Source: JAAURB01 sp049649525 (GTDB lineage Bacteria > Cyanobacteriota > Cyanobacteriia > Cyanobacteriales > Microcoleaceae). Taken from it: 64,000 nt of DNA. The notes under the pieces are model-generated. The model worked only from the letters and a program-made list of their open reading frames with translations. It was not told the origin of the DNA and made no database searches. The position numbers and the translations under genes are program-made. Location: positions 1 to 64,000 of the forward strand of contig JBARZE010000021.1 in the NCBI GenBank assembly GCA_049649525.1. Direction: 5' to 3'. Positions 60,787 through 64,000 of this stretch are shown one piece after another. How positions within the stretch are numbered: position 1 is the first letter of the stretch; the number at the start of each line of letters is the position of its first letter.

Positions 60787-63700
60787 TTACAACAAATCAT
60801 GATGTTGTTTCTGGTGATTACCTAATGGTGAACGGTAAGGGGTTAGTTGATCAATTTTTATGTTAGAGAGCTTATTGATGGCAAAAGACAAACTAGCTTT
60901 CTTGAAACATTCAAGTTGTGTGATGGGAGAGCAGTTATAAATCTCTGCTTTGATTTCAAGACATTCTAGTGTTTGAGAGAGGTTATTCCAAGACGGCATT
61001 TGGGACTGTGTTAGATTTGGCCGATTGAACTTATCTCCTTTCTGCTGGTAATCGTCAAACCAGTAGTTAGGATTACGATTGGGTGTCTTTTCCATGACTA
61101 ATTTATGAAAGTGCTTATCTTTTTTTGCGCCATCAACGACTTCTTTATAATTTTGGTCAACACCCAGCATAATGAATTTACGATATCCTAAAAGAAGACC
61201 TACTTGAATTACATTGGGGCCTGAAGTTCGCATATCTATAAATTGTTCAAATGAGACTGAAAGAATATCTGTTCTCGTTTTTTCTTCTGGGGTTCTATGT
61301 TGGAATCTAATTTTTTGAAACTTAGGTGAAGACAGTATGTCTGGCTCTACAAAAATTGCATCTCCTTTATCGTTGAAATTGATGAAGAAAAACTGTTCAA
61401 TTGGGGAGTCCCTAATCAATTTTTTGAAATTATTGGAATGATGCCCACAGACAAGAGCATCAAAGCAACCTAGATACTTAGGCCAGAAATTTATTCTATC
61501 GTAAGCACGGTATGCTGCATTCATACCAAAAGTATCGAAATTGCTTAAAGAGTGAAGATCAACCTCTGCCAAGGATGGACCATTACCAAGTAATATAAAA
61601 ATATCATCTTTTAAATTAGTGTTGTGGTTCAAAAGGCGACCAGCATATTTATATTGATCATTCTTAGCAAGTGATCCTCGGTGAAGGAGAACAAGAGAAG
61701 ATTTTGATTGTTCTGAGGCTGGAAATCTAATACCTTGATACAGCTTTTGCTCTAAATATACCATTTTTGAAAGAGCCAAGTACTTGTCCAGAAGAACAGA
61801 ATTATTATTCAAGTCAGAAGGGCTAACCTCATCGTCGTCATATTCAACTACAAACCTCTTCATAGAGTCTCTAAATTGTGTAAAACTCGGTTCTAAGATC
61901 CTTCGCATTCGAGACTGGTAGGTATTCACATCAATTGTTCCAGAACCTGCAGCAATGGTAAAGTTAAACGGTGACGACTGTCTAATTTCGATGTGACAAA
62001 GAGCTACGAGATAAGACCATACAGCTTGCTCGTGGCGACCGAGCCTGTAAGTTAAGTTAGGATTATTCCCATATAGACTTTGCCAATAGGTGCGTGCAGC
62101 TTTCTCAGTTATTTCTCTAGGGTCGAATAAGATATCAGTTAAGCAACATAAATCTCTATGTAGACCTATCATGATATCATATTTGCTGCCAATCTTAAAA
62201 CCAAAAAAGTTGGCTTTAATGTACGGTGTTTGGAGTTGTTCTTCTGTTGGAATAGGAAGTTGTAAGCTACCTTTGAACAGCTTTGGAGATAAAATGGTAG
62301 CCAAGTTATTAACAGATCCCTTATAGTATAGGTTGACATCAGAATGATCAACAAAAAAGCAGAATTCATTATCAATAATTGAAAAAACTTGATTGAGGCT
62401 ATACTGAATTTTTATTCCGCTATCACACCACAGAAGATTAAAGGACTTATAGCCTAATAGTTGGCGACAGTAATTAATGCCTTCATGAAAGCCATAAACT
62501 TTAAAGAAATAGGTCGCGGGATCATCTAGCTTAAATCTTTTGTAAGGAGGATAGGAGACTAATGATTCTTCTGTTTGCCTGAAGATATGGGCATTATATA
62601 TTCTGTCTACAATCTCTACCTGCCAAGGCTCTAGCCCAAAATCAAAGATTAGAATGTGATCAACAATATCTTCATTTGTCTGAAGTAAGCTTTCTAAGAA
62701 CAGCAGAAGGCTACTAAAGTATTTTGAATTACAGGCAGTCAATATAATATTTTTTTCTGTAACTGCATTGTTATCATTCTCAATTGATTTGCTGATTAAA
62801 GAAATTTGATTGTCAAAGTGTTCATGTAACACTTCTGAAATGCTTGAGGTCGTCAGTGCTCCTTTGTAAGCATTCAAAGCTGCATTGTAGAGGTTACGCC
62901 TTGCTAAATTTTCTGATTGTCTCTCTTTGACTAACTGGTCAGAAACTATATCAAAAATTAATCTATAATTTTTCTTAGGAAAAACCGGGCAACGACCATT
63001 AACGGTCGCATCAATAATCTTACGCCCACTTTCTTCAAATACTTGTTTCGCCACCTGATAACTTTTCTCAGAGTTTACCAAATCAGGTAACTGCCATTTT
63101 AATCCTTTACTGAAATAACAAGGATCAAAATGATTGGGATCATCTCCATCAGAAACTACCGTTTTGTGTGGAGTTCCTTGGGTAGCAAAATGATGATCCA
63201 CCCCAATCAGAATAACCTCACTAAATCCCATATAATAAGCCAACTGCAGGGCTACATACGTCACTGTACAGCCTTCATTTACTCCCAAGTCAGGACGCTT
63301 ACTAAAATGCTCACCTGGTGGGGGAGATGTTTTTACAAAAATCAAATCATCTGCAGGGCTAAAATAATAAATTCCCTGATTTCCAATAAACTTAGGACAA
63401 GATATCTTGCGAATCTCATCAACACTTTGCTCAATCACAAATGGATTAACTGCTACATAATAAGTTGGAGAAAAATTCCATCGCTCAAATCCCATAAAAA
63501 TCTTGTTGGTTCCGAAACAAATCTCATGCTTCAGGAACGACAAATCCATCTGATTTAAACTCGGACCATTACCAATAATCACACAGCGATCGCCTAAATG
63601 CTTATTATGAAATTGCTGTATTTTTTCTTGAGACCTTTGTAGCATAGCTGAGATTGTTGCTGGCACAGCAGTTTCCAGCGTTGAGCCACCCGCACCTTTC

Positions 63701-63999
63701 ACTAAATATGAAGAGCGGTCCACCACTGACGATAGCTTAGCTGAGCTATCCTTAACCTCATTCAAAGCAGGCTTCAACTCTATCGCCTTCTGATAAGATG
63801 TGCTCGCCTCTTCTTCCTTCCCTTGTTGCTCCAATAACTCAGCCAAACTCAGATGTGAACAAGCACCCTCAGGGTTTAACTCCACCGCCTTCTGATACGC
63901 CTCAACTGCCTCATCCAAACGTCCTAACTGAGTCAGGGTTTCTCCTAAATTATGGTAAGACCAATAAAAATCGGGATTTGAAGCGATCGCGCTTCGATA
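60787..63999 (-). CDS. TPR-DUF115-glycosyltransferase-DUF115 giant protein, 5' end beyond the window
   Basis: The frame is open to the right edge, so the N-terminus is missing. Visible order: TPR units (AIASNPDFYWSYHNLGETL, AVEAYQKAVELNPEGACSHL), then a first DUF115 domain with RCVIIGNGPSLNQMDL, NEGCTVTYVALQLAYYMGFS and LIGVDHH. A GT8-like middle part follows (NIILTACNSKYFSSLLLFLE, FNLLWCDSGIKI), then a second DUF115 (FILLGNGPSLAEVDL, SGPNVIQVGLLLGYRKFIML). DUF115 proteins (MAF-like, Maf/PseE) transfer nonulosonic acids or other sugars to flagellin and S-layer proteins. Two such domains with a GT8-like centre suggest several sugars are added to one TPR-bound acceptor. Confidence 0.8.
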   Translation of the reverse strand, partial: YRSAIASNPDFYWSYHNLGETLTQLGRLDEAVEAYQKAVELNPEGACSHLSLAELLEQQGKEEEASTSYQKAIELKPALNEVKDSSAKLSSVVDRSSYLVKGAGGSTLETAVPATISAMLQRSQEKIQQFHNKHLGDRCVIIGNGPSLNQMDLSFLKHEICFGTNKIFMGFERWNFSPTYYVAVNPFVIEQSVDEIRKISCPKFIGNQGIYYFSPADDLIFVKTSPPPGEHFSKRPDLGVNEGCTVTYVALQLAYYMGFSEVILIGVDHHFATQGTPHKTVVSDGDDPNHFDPCYFSKGLKWQLPDLVNSEKSYQVAKQVFEESGRKIIDATVNGRCPVFPKKNYRLIFDIVSDQLVKERQSENLARRNLYNAALNAYKGALTTSSISEVLHEHFDNQISLISKSIENDNNAVTEKNIILTACNSKYFSSLLLFLESLLQTNEDIVDHILIFDFGLEPWQVEIVDRIYNAHIFRQTEESLVSYPPYKRFKLDDPATYFFKVYGFHEGINYCRQLLGYKSFNLLWCDSGIKIQYSLNQVFSIIDNEFCFFVDHSDVNLYYKGSVNNLATILSPKLFKGSLQLPIPTEEQLQTPYIKANFFGFKIGSKYDIMIGLHRDLCCLTDILFDPREITEKAARTYWQSLYGNNPNLTYRLGRHEQAVWSYLVALCHIEIRQSSPFNFTIAAGSGTIDVNTYQSRMRRILEPSFTQFRDSMKRFVVEYDDDEVSPSDLNNNSVLLDKYLALSKMVYLEQKLYQGIRFPASEQSKSSLVLLHRGSLAKNDQYKYAGRLLNHNTNLKDDIFILLGNGPSLAEVDLHSLSNFDTFGMNAAYRAYDRINFWPKYLGCFDALVCGHHSNNFKKLIRDSPIEQFFFINFNDKGDAIFVEPDILSSPKFQKIRFQHRTPEEKTRTDILSVSFEQFIDMRTSGPNVIQVGLLLGYRKFIMLGVDQNYKEVVDGAKKDKHFHKLVMEKTPNRNPNYWFDDYQQKGDKFNRPNLTQSQMPSWNNLSQTLECLEIKAEIYNCSPITQLECFKKASLSFAINKLSNIKIDQLTPYRSPLGNHQKQHHDLL

Positions 64000-64000
64000 A

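Overview
The window reads as a chromosomal segment of a filamentous, Oscillatoriales-like cyanobacterium. The evidence is ndhH, a thioredoxin reductase-thioredoxin fusion (NTRC), an orange-carotenoid-protein C-terminal homologue, a biliverdin-type phytochrome with an Rcp1-like regulator, DUF2839 and DUF1815 proteins confined to cyanobacteria, and many GCGATCGC (HIP1) sites. No species can be assigned from sequence alone, and no rRNA, tRNA or CRISPR array was found.

Region 1 (1-5.9 kb) is an accessory island. It holds a possible holin plus C39-like peptidase pair, several unknown small genes, a ribbon-helix-helix regulator with its own promoter and three operator-like repeats, and finally an IS110-like DEDD recombinase. 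The ~300 nt before the recombinase is densely structured and is a candidate bridge-RNA-like guide. The island ends 26 bp before nagA.

Region 2 (5.9-44.1 kb) is mostly core genome: nagA, NTRC, an S9 peptidase, a CSP41-like dehydratase, a stand-alone OCP C-terminal homologue, a phytochrome/response-regulator/hybrid-kinase operon, a REC-GAF-PP2C phosphatase with an anti-sigma-type ATPase, rsmH, ndhH, pheS, surE, pyrB, mtnP, rimM, cysH and cysE. Interspersed are envelope genes: two polytopic glycosyltransferase-like proteins, a FAD oxidoreductase-GtrA fusion and a class A beta-lactamase-fold hydrolase. A ~153-bp tandem repeat separates surE from pyrB. A TetR regulator, two matching palindromes and a small exported peptide lie upstream of cysE-cysH.

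Region 3 (44.3-64 kb, continuing past the right edge) is a glycan or glycoprotein decoration locus. It contains TPR proteins, a dual GT2 glycosyltransferase, a GT4-type enzyme, three sulfotransferases, FkbM methyltransferases fused to other domains, an alpha/beta hydrolase with TPR-like tail, and a giant TPR-DUF115-GT-DUF115 protein. TPR units recur as tails or heads on unrelated enzymes, suggesting a shared scaffold or substrate-docking logic. The TPR and GT2 genes at 44.35-49.0 kb are joined in the -1 frame through a run of nine A residues, so they may be one phase-variable or slippage-expressed protein of about 1,550 residues. The PAPS-using sulfotransferases lie close to cysH, which consumes the same sulfate donor.
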